From contig OY804579.1 of the NCBI GenBank assembly GCA_963680875.1, forward strand, positions 32,659,804 through 32,723,803: a stretch of 64,000 bases of DNA. The letters run 5' to 3'. This document shows, piece by piece, positions 12,751 to 28,250 of this stretch (positions within the stretch are counted from its first letter, which is position 1; the number at the start of each line of letters is the position of its first letter). The notes beneath the pieces were generated by a model. It did not search any database and was not told the origin of the DNA. It saw only the letters and a list, made by a program, of their open reading frames with translations. The position numbers and the translations under genes were made by a program. This DNA is from Bathymodiolus brooksi. Lineage: Eukaryota; Mollusca; Bivalvia; Mytilida; Modiolidae.

Positions 12751-15700
12751 GTACATGGTGATATATTAATGTAAGGCTCATCAGAACTAATATAATCTCT
12801 GTACATGGAGATATATTAATCTAAAGCTCATCAAAACTAATATTATCTCTGTACATGGAGATATATTAATCTAAGGCTCATCAGAACTAATAAAACCTCT
12901 GTACATGGTGATATATTAATCTAAGGCTCATCAGAACTAATATAATCTCTGTACATGGTGATATATTAATGTAAGGCTCATCACAACTAATATAATCTCT
13001 GTACATGGTCATATATTAATGTAAGGCTCATCAGAACTAATATAATCTCTGTACATGGAGATATATTAATGTAAAGCTCATCAGAACTAATATAATCTCT
13101 GTACATGGAGATATATTAATGTAATGCACATCAGAACTAATATAATCTCTGTACATGGTGATATATTAATCTAAGGCTCATCAGAACTAATATAATCTCT
13201 GTACATGGAGATATATTAATCTAAGGGTCATCAGAACTAATATAATCTCTGTACATGGTGATATATTAACCTAAGGCTCATCAGAACTAATATAATCTCT
13301 GTACATGGTGATATATTAATGTAAGGTTCATCAGAACTAATATAATCTCTGTACAGGGAGATATATTAATCTAAGGCTCATCAGAACTAATATAATCTCT
13401 GTACATGGTGATATATTAATCTAAGGCTCATCAGAACTAATATAATCTCTGTACATGGAGATATATTAATCTAAGGCTCATCAGAACTAATATAATCTCT
13501 GTACATGGAGATATATTAATCTAAGGCTCATCAGAACTAATATAATCTCTGTACATGGTGATATATTAATCTAAGGCACATCAGAACTAATATAATCTCT
13601 GTACATGGTGATATATTAATCTAAGGCTCATCAGAACTAATATAATCTCTGTACATGGAGATATATTAATCTAAGGCTCATCAGAACTAATATAATCTCT
13701 GTACATGGTGATATATTAATGTAAGGCTCATCAGAACTAATATAATCTCTGTACATGGAGATATATTAATCTAAAGCTCATCAAAACTAATATTATCTCT
13801 GTACATGGAGATATATTAATCTAAGGCTCATCAGAACTAATAAAACCTCTGTACATGGTGATATATTAATCTAAGGCTCATCAGAACTAATATAATCTCT
13901 GTACATGGTGATATATTAATGTAAGGCTCATCACAACTAATATAATCTCTGTACATGGTCATATATTAATGTAAGGCTCATCAGAACTAATATAATCTCT
14001 GTACATGGAGATATATTAATGTAAAGCTCATCAGAACTAATATAATCTCTGTACATGGAGATATATTAATGTAATGCACATCAGAACTAATATAATCTCT
14101 GTACATGGTGATATATTAATCTAAGGCTCATCAGAACTAATATAATCTCTGTACATGGTGATATATTAACCTAAGGCTCATCAGAACTAATATAATCTCT
14201 GTACATGGTGATATATTAATGTAAGGTTCATCAGAACTAATATAATCTCTGTACAGGGAGATATATTAATCTAAGGCTCATCAGAACTAATATAATCTCT
14301 GTACATGGTGATATATTAATCTAAGGCTCATCAGAACTAATATAATCTCTGTACATGGTGATATATTAATCTAAGGCTCATCAGAACTAATATAATCTCT
14401 GTACATGGAGATATATTAATCTAAGGCTCATCAGAACTAATATAATCTCTGTACATGGAGATATATTAATCTAAGGCTCATCAGAACTAATATAATCTCT
14501 GTACATGGAGATATATTAATCTAAGATTCATCAGAACTAATATAATCTCTGTACAGGGAGATATATTAATCTAAGGCTCATGAGAATTAATATAATCTCT
14601 GTACATGGAGATATAATAATCTAAGGCTCATCAGAACTAATATAATCTCTGTACATGGAGATATATTAATCTAAAGCTCATCAGAACTAATATAATCTCT
14701 GTACATGGAGATATATTAATGTAAGGCTCATCAGAACTAATATAATCTCTGTACATGGTGATATATTAATCTAAGGCACATCAGAACTAATATAATCTCT
14801 GTACATGGTGATATATTAATCTAAGGCTCATCAGAACTAATATAATCTCTGTACATGGAGATATATTAATCTAAGGCTCATCAGAACTAATATAATCTCT
14901 GTACATGGAGATATATTAATCTAAGGCTCATCAGAACTAATATAATCTCTGTACAGGGAGATATATTAATCTAAGGCTCATCAGAACTAATATAATCTCT
15001 GTACATGGTGATATATTAATCTAAGGCTTATCAGAACTAATATAATCTCTATACATGGTGATATATTAATCTAAGGCTCATCAGAACTAATATAATCTCT
15101 GTACATGGTGATATATTAATCTAAGGCTCATCAGAACTAATATAATCTCTGTACATGGAGATATATTAATCTAAGGCTCATCAGGACTAATGTAATATCT
15201 GTACATGGAGATATATTAATCTAAGGCTCATCAGAACTAATATAATCTCTGTACATGGAGATATATTAATCTAAGGTTTATCAGAACTAATATAATATCT
15301 GTACAGGGAGATATATTAATCTAAGGCTCATGAGAATTAATACAATCTCTGTACATGGAGATATATTAATCTAAGGCTCATCAGAACTAATATAATCTCT
15401 GTACATGGTGATATATTAATCTAAGGGTCATCAGAACTAATATAATCTCTGTACATGGTGATATATTAATCTAAGGCTCATCAGAACTAATATAATCTCT
15501 GTACATGGAGATATATTAATCTAAGGCTCATCAGAACTAATGTAATCTCTGTACATGGGGATATATTAATCTAAGGCTCATCAGAACTAATATAATCTCT
15601 GTACATGGGGATATATTAATCTAAGGCTCATCAGAACTAATATAATCTCTGTACATGGAGATATATTAATCTAAGGCTCATCAGAGCTAATATAATCTCT

Positions 15701-17700
15701 GTACATGGAGATATATTAATCTAAGGCTCATCAGAACTAATATAATCTCTGTACATGGTGATATATTAATGTAAGGCTCATCAGAACTAATATAATCTCT
15801 GTACATGGAGATATATTAATCTAAGGCTCATCAGAACTAATATACTCTCTGTACATGGTGATATATTAACGTAAGGCTCACCAGAACTAATATAATCTCT
15901 GCACATGGAGATATATTAATGTAAGGCTCATCAGAAATAATATAATCTCTGTATATGGAGATATATTAATCTAAGGCTCATCAGAACTAATATAATCTCT
16001 GTACATGGTGATATATTAATCTAAGGGTCATCAGAACTAATATAATCTCTGTACATGGTGATATATTAATCTAAGGCTCATCAGAACTAATATAATCTCT
16101 GTACATGGTGATATATTAATCTTAGGCTCATCAGAACTAATATAATCTCTGTACATGGAGATATATTAATCTAAGGCTCATCAGAACTATTATAATCTCT
16201 GTACTTGGAGATATATTAATCTAAGGCTCATCAGAACTAATATAATCTCTGTACATGGAGATATATTAATCTAAGGTTCATCAGAACTAATATAATCTCT
16301 GTACAGGGAGATATATTAATCTAAGGCTCATGAGAATTAATATAATCTCTGTACAGGGAGATATATTAATCTAAGGCTCATCAGAACTAATATAATATCT
16401 GTACATGGAGATATATTAATCTAAGGCTCATCAGAACTAATATAATCTCTGTACATGGAGATATATTAAGCTAAGGCTCATCAGAACTAATATAATCTCT
16501 GTACATGGTGATATATTAATGTAAGGCTCATCAGAACTAATATAATCTCTGTACATGGAGATATATTAATCTAAGGCTCATCAGAATTAATATAATCTCT
16601 GTACATGGTGATATATTAATGTAAGGCTCATCAGAACTAATATAATCTCTGTACATGGAGATATATTAAACAAAAGCTCATCAAAACTAATATAATCTCT
16701 GTACATGGAGATATATTAATCTAAGGCTCATCAGAACTAATAAAACCTCTGTACATGGTGATATATTAATCTAAGGCTCATCAGAACTAATATAATCTCT
16801 GTACATGGTGATATATTAATGTAAGGCTCATCAGAACTAATATAATCTCTGTACATGGTCATATATTAATGTAAGGCTCATCAGAACTAATATAATCTCT
16901 GTACATGGTGATATATTAATCTAAGGGTCATCAGAACTAATATAATCTCTGTACATGGTGATATATTAATCTAAGGCTCATCAGAACTAATATAATCTCT
17001 GTACATGGAGATATATTAATCTAAGGCTCATCAGAACTAATATAATCTCTGTACATGGTGATATATTAATGTAAGGTTCATCAGAACTAATATAATCTCT
17101 GTACAGGGAGATATATTAATCTAAGGCTCATCAGAACTAATATAATCTCTGTACATGGTGATATATTAATCTAAGGCTCATCAGAACTAATATAATCTCT
17201 GTACATGGAGATATATTAATCTAAGGCTCATCAGAACTAATGTAATCTCTGTACATGGAGATATATTAATCTAAGGCTCATCAGAACTAATATAATCTCT
17301 GTACATGGAGATATATTAATCTAAGATTCATCAGAACTAATATAATCTCTGTACAGGGAGATATATTAATCTAAGGCTCATGAGAATTAATATAATCTCT
17401 GTACATGGAGATATATTAATCTAAGGCTCATCAGAACTAATATAATCTCTGTACATGGAGATATATTAATCTAAGGCTCATCAGAACTAATATAATCTCT
17501 GTACATGGGGATATATTAATCTAAGGCTCATCAGAACTAATATAATCTCTGTACATGGTGATATATTAATCTAAGGCACATCAGAACTAATATAATCTCT
17601 GTACATGGTGATATATTAATCTAAGGCTCATCAGAACTAATATAATCTCTGTACATGGAGATATATTAATCTAAGGCTCATCAGAACTAATATAATCTCT
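12751..17700. repeat. Large higher-order unit, copy 2 (about 4,950 bp)
   Basis: This is the middle copy, aligned with copy 1 by the private markers at 14601, 15051, 16201 and 16651. Its left part corresponds to copy 1 at an offset of 5,100 bp (7651-8450 with 12751-13550), changing to 4,850 bp after a five-monomer difference. The cassette-A region is present twice (12751 and 13701), as in copy 1 (7651 and 8851). Confidence 0.88.
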
Positions 17701-20700
17701 GTACATGGTGATATATTAATGTAAGGCTCATCAGAACTAATATAATCTCTGTACATGGAGATATATTAATCTAAAGCTCATCAAAACTAATATTATCTCT
17801 GTACATGGAGATATATTAATCTAAGGCTCATCAGAACTAATAAAACCTCTGTACATGGTGATATATTAATCTAAGGCTCATCAGAACTAATATAATCTCT
17901 GTACATGGTGATATATTAATGTAAGGCTCATCACAACTAATATAATCTCTGTACATGGTCATATATTAATGTAAGGCTCATCAGAACTAATATAATCTCT
18001 GTACATGGAGATATATTAATGTAAAGCTCATCAGAACTAATATAATCTCTGTACATGGAGATATATTAATGTAATGCACATCAGAACTAATATAATCTCT
18101 GTACATGGTGATATATTAATCTAAGGCTCATCAGAACTAATATAATCTCTGTACATGGAGATATATTAATCTAAGGGTCATCAGAACTAATATAATCTCT
18201 GTACATGGTGATATATTAACCTAAGGCTCATCAGAACTAATATAATCTCTGTACATGGTGATATATTAATGTAAGGTTCATCAGAACTAATATAATCTCT
18301 GTACAGGGAGATATATTAATCTAAGGCTCATCAGAACTAATATAATCTCTGTACATGGTGATATATTAATCTAAGGCTCATCAGAACTAATATAATCTCT
18401 GTACATGGAGATATATTAATCTAAGGCTCATCAGAACTAATATAATCTCTCTACATGGAGATATATTAATCTAAGGCTCATCAGAACTAATATAATCTCT
18501 GTACATGGAGATATATTAATCTAAGATTCATCAGAACTAATATAATCTCTGTACAGGGAGATATATTAATCTAAGGCTCATGAGAATTAATATAATCTCT
18601 GTACATGGAGATATAATAATCTAAGGCTCATCAGAACTAATATAATCTCTGTACATGGAGATATATTAATCTAAAGCTCATCAGAACTAATATAATCTCT
18701 GTACATGGAGATATATTAATGTAAGGCTCATCAGAACTAATATAATCTCTGTACATGGTGATATATTAATCTAAGGCACATCAGAACTAATATAATCTCT
18801 GTACATGGTGATATATTAATCTAAGGCTCATCAGAACTAATATAATCTCTGTACATGGAGATATATTAATCTAAGGCTCATCAGAACTAATATAATCTCT
18901 GTACATGGAGATATATTAATCTAAGGCTCATCAGAACTAATATAATCTCTGTACAGGGAGATATATTAATCTAAGGCTCATCAGAACTAATATAATCTCT
19001 GTACATGGTGATATATTAATCTAAGGCTTATCAGAACTAATATAATCTCTATACATGGTGATATATTAATCTAAGGCTCATCAGAACTAATATAATCTCT
19101 GTACATGGTGATATATTAATCTAATGCTCATCAGAACTAATATAATCTCTGTACATGGAGATATATTAATCTAAGGCTCATCAGGACTAATGTAATCTCT
19201 GTACATGGAGATATATTAATCTAAGGCTCATCAGAACTAATATAATCTCTGTACATGGAGATATATTAATCTAAGGTTTATCAGAACTAATATAATATCT
19301 GTACAGGGAGATATATTAATCTAAGGCTCATGAGAATTAATACAATCTCTGTACATGGAGATATATTAATCTAAGGCTCATCAGAACTAATATAATCTCT
19401 GTACATGGTGATATATTAATCTAAGGGTCATCAGAACTAATATAATCTCTGTACATGGTGATATATTAATCTAAGGCTCATCAGAACTAATATAATCTCT
19501 GTACATGGAGATATATTAATCTAAGGCTCATCAGAACTAATGTAATCTCTGTACATGGGGATATATTAATCTAAGGCTCATCAGAACTAATATAATCTCT
19601 GTACATGGGGATATATTAATCTAAGGCTCATCAGAACTAATATAATCTCTGTACATGGAGATATATTAATCTAAGGCTCATCAGAGCTAATATAATCTCT
19701 GTACATGTTGATATATTAATCTAAGGCTCATCAGAACTAATATAATCTCTGTACATGGTGATATATTAATGTAAGGCTCATCAGAACTAATATAATCTCT
19801 GTACATGGAGATATATTAATCTAAGGCTCATCAGAACTAATATACTCTCTGTACATGGTGATATATTAACGTAAGGCTCACCAGAACTAATATAATCTCT
19901 GCACATGGAGATATATTAATGTAAGGCTCATCAGAAATAATATAATCTCTGTATATGGAGATATATTAATCTAAGGCTCATCAGAACTAATATAATCTCT
20001 GTACATGGTGATATATTAATCTAAGGGTCATCAGAACTAATATAATCTCTGTACATGGTGATATATTAATCTAAGGCTCATCAGAACTAATATAATCTCT
20101 GTACATGGTGATATATTAATCTTAGGCTCATCAGAACTAATATAATCTCTGTACATGGAGATATATTAATCTAAGGCTCATCAGAACTATTATAATCTCT
20201 GTACTTGGAGATATATTAATCTAAGGCTCATCAGAACTAATATAATCTCTGTACATGGAGATATATTAATCTAAGGTTCATCAGAACTAATATAATCTCT
20301 GTACAGGGAGATATATTAATCTAAGGCTCATGAGAATTAATATAATCTCTGTACAGGGAGATATATTAATCTAAGGCTCATCAGAACTAATATAATATCT
20401 GTACATGGAGATATATTAATCTAAGGCTCATCAGAACTAATATAATCTCTGTACATGGAGATATATTAAGCTAAGGCTCATCAGAACTAATATAATCTCT
20501 GTACATGGTGATATATTAATGTAAGGCTCACCAGAACTAATATAATCTCTGTACATGGAGATATATTAATCTAAGGCTCATCAGAATTAATATAATCTCT
20601 GTACATGGTGATATATTAATGTAAGGCTCATCAGAACTAATATAATCTCTGTACATGGAGATATATTAAACAAAAGCTCATCAAAACTAATATAATCTCT

Positions 20701-21000
20701 GTACATGGAGATATATTAATCTAAGGCTCATCAGAACTAATAAAACCTCTGTACATGGTGATATATTAATCTAAGGCTCATCAGAACTAATATAATCTCT
20801 GTACATGGTGATATATTAATGTAAGGCTCATCAGAACTAATATAATCTCTGTACATGGTCATATATTAATGTAAGGCTCATCAGAACTAATATAATCTCT
20901 GTACATGGTGATATATTAATCTAAGGGTCATCAGAACTAATATAATCTCTGTACATGGTGATATATTAATCTAAGGCTCATCAGAACTAATATAATCTCT
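17701..21000. repeat. Large higher-order unit, copy 3, shortened by 950 bp
   Basis: This copy follows copy 2 at an offset of 4,950 bp up to 18500, then at 4,000 bp. It therefore lacks the counterpart of 13551-14500 (19 monomers), including the second cassette A. The breakpoints lie between two similar runs in copy 2 (TTAAC, GGTTCA, GTACAGGG at 13251 and 14151), as expected for a deletion by exchange between them. Private changes include CTACATGG at 18451 and GTACATGTTG at 19701. After 20951 the order departs from copy 2 (16951 onward). Confidence 0.87.
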
Positions 21001-21150
21001 GTACATGGTGATATATTAATTTAAAGCTCATCAGAACTAATATAATCTCTGTACATGGAGATATATTAATCTAAGGCTCATCAGAACTAATGTAATCTCT
21101 GTACATGGAGATATATTAATCTAAGGCTCATCAGAACTAATATAATCTCT
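21001..21150. repeat. Three-monomer junction before the 2.9-kb pair
   Basis: The monomers TTAAAG (21001), TGTAATCTCT (21051) and plain GGAG (21101) lie between the third large unit and the next cassette A. The same order, with CTAAAG, precedes cassette A at 27701-27850, 33551-33700 and 36051-36200, so it is the usual left neighbour of the late cassette A form. Confidence 0.75.
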
Positions 21151-24050
21151 GTACATGGTGATATATTAATGTAAGGCTCACCAGAACTAATATAATCTCT
21201 CTACATGGAGATATATTAATCTAAAGCTCATCAAAACTAATATTATCTCTGTACATGGAGATATATTAATCTAAGGCTCATCAGAACTAATAAAACCTCT
21301 GTACATGGTGATATATTAATCTAAGGCTCATCAGAACTAATATAATCTCTGTACATGGTGATATATTAATGTAAGGCTCATCACAACTAATATATTCTCT
21401 GTACATGGTCATATATTAATGTAAGGCTCATCAGAACTAATATAATCTCTGTACATGGAGATATATTAATGTAAAGCTCATCAGAACTAATATAATCTCT
21501 GTACATGGAGATATATTAATGTAATGCACATCAGAACTAATATAATCTCTGTACATGGTGATATATTAATCTAAGGCTCATCAGAACTAATATAATCTCT
21601 GTACATGGAGATATATTAATCTAAGGCTCATCAGAACTAATATAATCTCTGTACATGGTGATATATTAACCTAAGGCTCATCAGAACTAATATAATCTCT
21701 GTACATGGTGATATATTAATGTAAGGTTCATCAGAACTAATATAATCTCTGTACAGGGAGATATATTAATCTAAGGCTCATCAGAACTAATATAATCTCT
21801 GTACATGGTGATATATTAATCTAAGGCTCATCAGAACTAATATAATCTCTGTACATGGAGATATATTAATCTAAGGCTCATCAGAACTAATATAATCTCT
21901 GTACATGGAGATATATTAATCTAAGGCTCATCAGAACTAATATAATCTCTGTACATGGAGATATATTAATCTAAGATTCATCAGAACTAATATAATCTCT
22001 GTACAGGGAGATATATTAATCTAAGGCTCATGAGAATTAATATAATCACTGTACATGGAGATATATTAATCTAAGGCTCATCAGAACTAATATAATCTCT
22101 GTACATGGTGATATATTAATCTAAGGCTCATCAGAACTAATATAATCTCTGTACATGGAGATATATTAATCTAAGGCTCATCAGAACTAATATAATCTCT
22201 GTACATGGTGATATATTAATCTAAGGCACGTCAGAACTAATATAATCTCTGTACATGGTGATATATTAATCTAAGGCTCATCAGAACTAATATAATCTCT
22301 GTACATGGAGATATATTAATCTAAGGCTCATCAGAACTAATATAATCTCTGTACATTGAGATATATTAATCTAAGGCTCATCAGAACTAATATAATCTCT
22401 GTACATGGAGATATATTAATCTAAGGCTCATCAGAACTAATATAATCTCTGTACATGGTGATATATTAATCTAAGGCTTATCAGAACTAATATAATCTCT
22501 GTACATGGTGATATATTAATCTAAGGCTCATCAGAACTAATATAATCTCTGTACATGGTGATATATTAATCTAAGGCTCATCAGAACTAATATAATCTCT
22601 GTACATGGAGATATATTAATCTAAGGCTCATCAGAACTAATGTAATCTCTGTACATGGAGATATATTAATCTAAGGTTCATCAGAACTAATATAATATCT
22701 GTACAGGGAGATATATTAATCTAAGGCTCATGAGAATTAATACAATCTCTGTACATGGAGATATATTAATCTAAGGCTCATCAGAACTAATATAATCTCT
22801 GTACATGGTGATATATTAATCTAAGGGTCATCAGAACTAATATAATCTCTGTACATGGTGATATATTAATCTAAGGCTCATCAGAACTAATATAATCTCT
22901 GTACATGGTGATATATTAATCTAAGGCTCATCAGAACTAATCTAATCTCTGTACATGGAGATATATTAATCTAAGGCTCATCAGAACTAATGTAATCTCT
23001 GTACATGGGGATATATTAATCTAAGGCTCATCAGAACTAACATAATCTCTGTACATGGAGATATATTAATCTAAGGCTCATCAGAGCTAATATAATCTCT
23101 GTACATGGAGATATATTAATCTAAGGCTCATCAGAACTAATATAATCTCTGTACATGGTGATATATTAATGTAAGGCTCATCACAACTAATATAATCTCT
23201 GTACATGGAGATATATTAATCTAAGGCTCATCAGAACTAATATAATCTCTGTACATGGTGATATATTAATGTAAGGCTCACCAGAACTAATATAATCTCT
23301 GCACATGGAGATATATTAATGTAAGGCTCATCAGAACTAATATAATCTCTGTACATGGAGATATATTAATCTAAGGCTCATCAGAACTAATATAATCTCT
23401 GTACATGGTGATATATTAATCTAAGGCTCATCAGAACTAATATAATCTATGTACATGGTGATATATTAATGTAAGGCTCATCAGAACTAATATAATCTCT
23501 GTACATGGTGATATATTAATCTAAGGCTCATCAGAACTAATATAATCTCTGTACATGGAGATATATTAATCTAAGGCTCATCAGAACTAATGTAATCTCT
23601 GTACATGGGGATATATTAATCTAAGGCTCATCAGAACTAATATAATCTCTGTACATGGGGATATATTAATCTAAGGCTCATCAGAACTAATATAATCTCT
23701 GTACATGGAGATATATTAATCTAAGGCTCATCAGAGCTAATATAATCTCTGTACATGGAGATATATTAATCTAAGGCTCATCAGAACTAATATAATCTCT
23801 GTACATGGTGATATATTAATGTAAGGCTCATCAGAACTAATATAATCTCTGTACATGGAGATATATTAATCTAAGGCTCATCAGAACTAATATACTCTCT
23901 GTACATGGTGATATATTAACGTAAGGCTCACCAGAACTAATATAATCTCTGCACATGGAGATATATTAATGTAAGGCTCATCAGAAATAATATAATCTCT
24001 GTATATGGAGATATATTAATCTAAGGCTCATCAGAACTAATATAATCTCT
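21151..24050. repeat. 2,900-bp tandem unit, copy 1 (58 monomers)
   Basis: This unit starts with the late cassette A (CCAG, then CTACATGG at 21201) and ends with GTATATGG at 24001. It is followed by a second copy starting at 24051. Shared private markers are GGCACG (22201, 25051), TCTAATCTCT (22901, 25751), CATAATCTCT (23001, 25851) and TATAATCTAT (23401, 26251). It contains two cassette B runs, near 23051 and 23701. Confidence 0.9.
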
Positions 24051-26800
24051 GTACATGGTGATATATTAATGTAAGGCTCACCAGAACTAATATAATCTCT
24101 CTACATGGAGATATATTAATCTAAAGCTCATCAAAACTAATATTATCTCTGTACATGGAGATATATTAATCTAAGGCTCATCAGAACTAATAAAACCTCT
24201 GTACATGGTGATATATTAATCTAAGGCTCATCAGAACTAATATAATCTCTGTACATGGTGATATATTAATGTAAGGCTCATCACAACTAATATATTCTCT
24301 GTACATGGTCATATATTAATGTAAAGCTCATCAGAACTAATATAATCTCTGTACATGGAGATATATTAATGTAATGCACATCAGAACTAATATAATCTCT
24401 GTACATGGTGATATATTAATCTAAGGCTCATCAGAACTAATATAATCTCTGTACATGGAGATATATTAATCTAAGGCTCATCAGAACTAATATAATCTCT
24501 GTACATGGTGATATATTAACCTAAGGCTCATCAGAACTAATATAATCTCTGTACATGGTGATATATTAATGTAAGGTTCATCAGAACTAATATAATCTCT
24601 GTACAGGGAGATATATTAATCTAAGGCTCATCAGAACTAATATAATCTCTGTACATGGTGATATATTAATCTAAGGCTCATCAGAACTAATATAATCTCT
24701 GTACATGGAGATATATTAATCTAAGGCTCATCAGAACTAATATAATCTCTGTACATGGAGATATATTAATCTAAGGCTCATCAGAACTAATATAATCTCT
24801 GTACATGGAGATATATTAATCTAAGATTCATCAGAACTAATATAATCTCTGTACAGGGAGATATATTAATCTAAGGCTCATGAGAATTAATATAATCACT
24901 GTACATGGAGATATATTAATCTAAGGCTCATCAGAACTAATATAATCTCTGTACATGGAGATATATTAATCTAAGGCTCATCAGAACTAATATAATCTCT
25001 GTACATGGAGATATATTAATCTAAGGCTCATCAGAACTAATATAATCTCTGTACATGGTGATATATTAATCTAAGGCACGTCAGAACTAATATAATCTCT
25101 GTACATGGTGATATATTAATCTAAGGCTCATCAGAACTAATATAATCTCTGTACATGGAGATATATTAATCTAAGGCTCATCAGAACTAATATAATCTCT
25201 GTACATGGAGATATATTAATCTAAGGCTCATCAGAACTAATATAATCTCTGTACATGGAGATATATTAATCTAAGGCTCATCAGAACTAATATAATCTCT
25301 GTACATGGTGATATATTAATCTAAGGCTTATCAGAACTAATATAATCTCTGTACATGGTGATATATTAATCTAAGGCTCATCAGAACTAATATAATCTCT
25401 GTACATGGTGATATATTAATCTAAGGCTCATCAGAACTAATATAATCTCTGTACATGGAGATATATTAATCTAAGGCTCATCAGAACTAATGTAATCTCT
25501 GTACATGGAGATATATTAATCTAAGGTTCATCAGAACTAATATAATATCTGTACAGGGAGATATATTAATCTAAGGCTCATGAGAATTAATACAATCTCT
25601 GTACATGGAGATATATTAATCTAAGGCTCATCAGAACTAATATAATCTCTGTACATGGTGATATATTAATCTAAGGGTCATCAGAACTAATATAATCTCT
25701 GTACATGGTGATATATTAATCTAAGGCTCATCAGAACTAATATAATCTCTGTACATGGTGATATATTAATCTAAGGCTCATCAGAACTAATCTAATCTCT
25801 GTACATGGAGATATATTAATCTAAGGCTCATCAGAACTAATGTAATCTCTGTACATGGGGATATATTAATCTAAGGCTCATCAGAACTAACATAATCTCT
25901 GTACATGGAGATATATTAATCTAAGGCTCATCAGAGCTAATATAATCTCTGTACATGGAGATATATTAATCTAAGGCTCATCAGAACTAATATAATCTCT
26001 GTACATGGTGATATATTAATGTAAGGCTCATCACAACTAATATAATCTCTGTACATGGAGATATATTAATCTAAGGCTCATCAGAACTAATATAATCTCT
26101 GTACATGGTGATATATTAATGTAAGGCTCACCAGAACTAATATAATCTCTGCACATGGAGATATATTAATGTAAGGCTCATCAGAACTAATATAATCTCT
26201 GTACATGGAGATATATTAATCTAAGGCTCATCAGAACTAATATAATCTCTATACATGGTGATATATTAATCTAAGGCTCATCAGAACTAATATAATCTAT
26301 GTACATGGTGATATATTAATGTAAGGCTCATCAGAACTAATATAATCTCTGTACATGGTGATATATTAATCTAAGGCTCATCAGAACTAATATAATCTCT
26401 GTACATGGAGATATATTAATCTAAGGCTCATCAGAACTAATGTAATCTCTGTACATGGGGATATATTAATCTAAGGCTCATCAGAACTAATATAATCTCT
26501 GTACATGGGGATATATTAATCTAAGGCTCATCAGAACTAATATAATCTCTGTACATGGAGATATATTAATCTAAGGCTCATCAGAGCTAATATAATCTCT
26601 GTACATGGAGATATATTAATCTAAGGCTCATCAGAACTAATATAATCTCTGTACATGGTGATATATTAATGTAAGGCTCATCAGAACTAATATAATCTCT
26701 GTACATGGAGATATATTAATCTAAGGCTCATCAGAACTAATATAATCTCTGTATATGGAGATATATTAATCTAAGGCTCATCAGAACTAATATAATCTCT
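24051..26800. repeat. 2,900-bp tandem unit, copy 2, shortened to 2,750 bp
   Basis: This copy follows copy 1 at an offset of 2,900 bp, then 2,850 bp after one monomer is lost at 24301, then 2,750 bp after the two-monomer TTAAC/GCACATGG pair (23901-24000) is lost before 26751. The monomer at 24301 is a fusion: GGTC front as in 21401 and GTAAAG rear as in 21451. Private changes include ATACATGG at 26251. Confidence 0.9.
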
Positions 26801-28250
26801 GTACATGGTGATATATTAATCTAAGGGTCATCAGAACTAATATAATCTCTGTACATGGTGATATATTAATCTAAGGCTCATCAGAACTAATATAATCTCT
26901 GTACATGGTGATATATTAATCTAAGGCTCATCAGAACTAATATAATCTCTGTACATGGAGATATATTAATCTAAGGCTCATCAGAACTATTATAATCTCT
27001 GTACATGGAGATATATTAATCTAAGGCTCATCAGAACTAATATAATCTCTGTACATGGAGATATATTAATCTAAGGTTCATCAGAACTAATATAATCTCT
27101 GTACAGGGAGATATATTAATCTAAGGCTCATGAGAATTAATATAATCTCTGTACAGGGAGATATATTAATCTAAGGCTCATCAGAACTAATATAATAGCT
27201 GTACATGGAGATATATTAATCTAAGGCTCATCAGAACTAATATAATCTCTGTACATGGAGATATATTAAGCTAAGGCTCATCAGAACTAATATAATCTCT
27301 GTACATGGTGATATATTAATGTAAGGCTCATCAGAACTAATATAATCTCTGTACATGGAGATATATTAATCTAAAGCTCATCAAAACTAATATAATCTCT
27401 GTACATGGAGATATATTAATCTAAGGCTCATCAGAACTAATAAAACCTCTGTACATGGTGATATATTAATCTAAGGCTCATCAGAACTAATATAATCTCT
27501 GTACATGGTGATATATTAATGTAAGGCTCATCAGAACTAATATAATCTCTGTACATGGTCATATATTAATGTAAGGCTCATCAGAACTAATATAATCTCT
27601 GTACATGGTGATATATTAATCTAAGGGTCATCAGAACTAATATAATCTCTGTACATGGTGATATATTAATCTAAGGCTCATCAGAACTAATATAATCTCT
27701 GTACATGGTGATATATTAATCTAAAGCTCATCAGAACTAATATAATCTCTGTACATGGAGATATATTAATCTAAGGCTCATCAGAACTAATGTAATCTCT
27801 GTACATGGAGATATATTAATCTAAGGCTCATCAGAACTAATATAATCTCTGTACATGGTGATATATTAATGTAAGGCTCACCAGAACTAATATAATCTCT
27901 CTACATGGAGATATATTAATCTAAAGCTCATCAAAACTAATATTATCTCTGTACATGGAGATATATTAATCTAAGGCTCATCAGAACTAATAAAACCTCT
28001 GTACATGGTGATATATTAATCTAAGGCTCATCAGAACTAATATAATCTCTGTACATGGTGATATATTAATGTAAGGCTCATCACAACTAATATATTCTCT
28101 GTACATGGTCATATATTAATGTAAGGCTCATCAGAACTAATATAATCTCTGTACATGGAGATATATTAATGTAAAGCTCATCAGAACTAATATAATCTCT
28201 GTACATGGAGATATATTAATGTAATGCACATCAGAACTAATATAATCTCT
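24451..28250. repeat. 3.8-kb block, copied at 30201-34100
   Basis: The monomer order from 24451 to 28250 recurs 5,750 bp downstream up to about 26700, and 5,850 bp downstream from 26751. The 100-bp step arises because the later copy keeps the TTAAC/CCAG and GCACATGG monomers (32501, 32551) that this copy lacks. Shared markers include GGCACG (25051, 30801), TCTAAT (25751, 31501), TATAATCTAT (26251, 32001), TATAATAGCT (27151, 33001) and CTACATGG (27901, 33751). Confidence 0.87.
26801..27850. repeat. Higher-order segment with TATAATAGCT marker
   Basis: These 21 monomers carry GGGTCA (26801), GAACTAT (26951), the GTACAGGG pair (27101, 27151), TATAATAGCT (27151), TTAAG (27251) and TAAAACCTCT (27401). 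They resemble the end of the large units (11151-12100) and recur at 32651-33700 and 35151-36200. TATAATAGCT is found only at 27151, 33001 and 35501. Confidence 0.82.
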
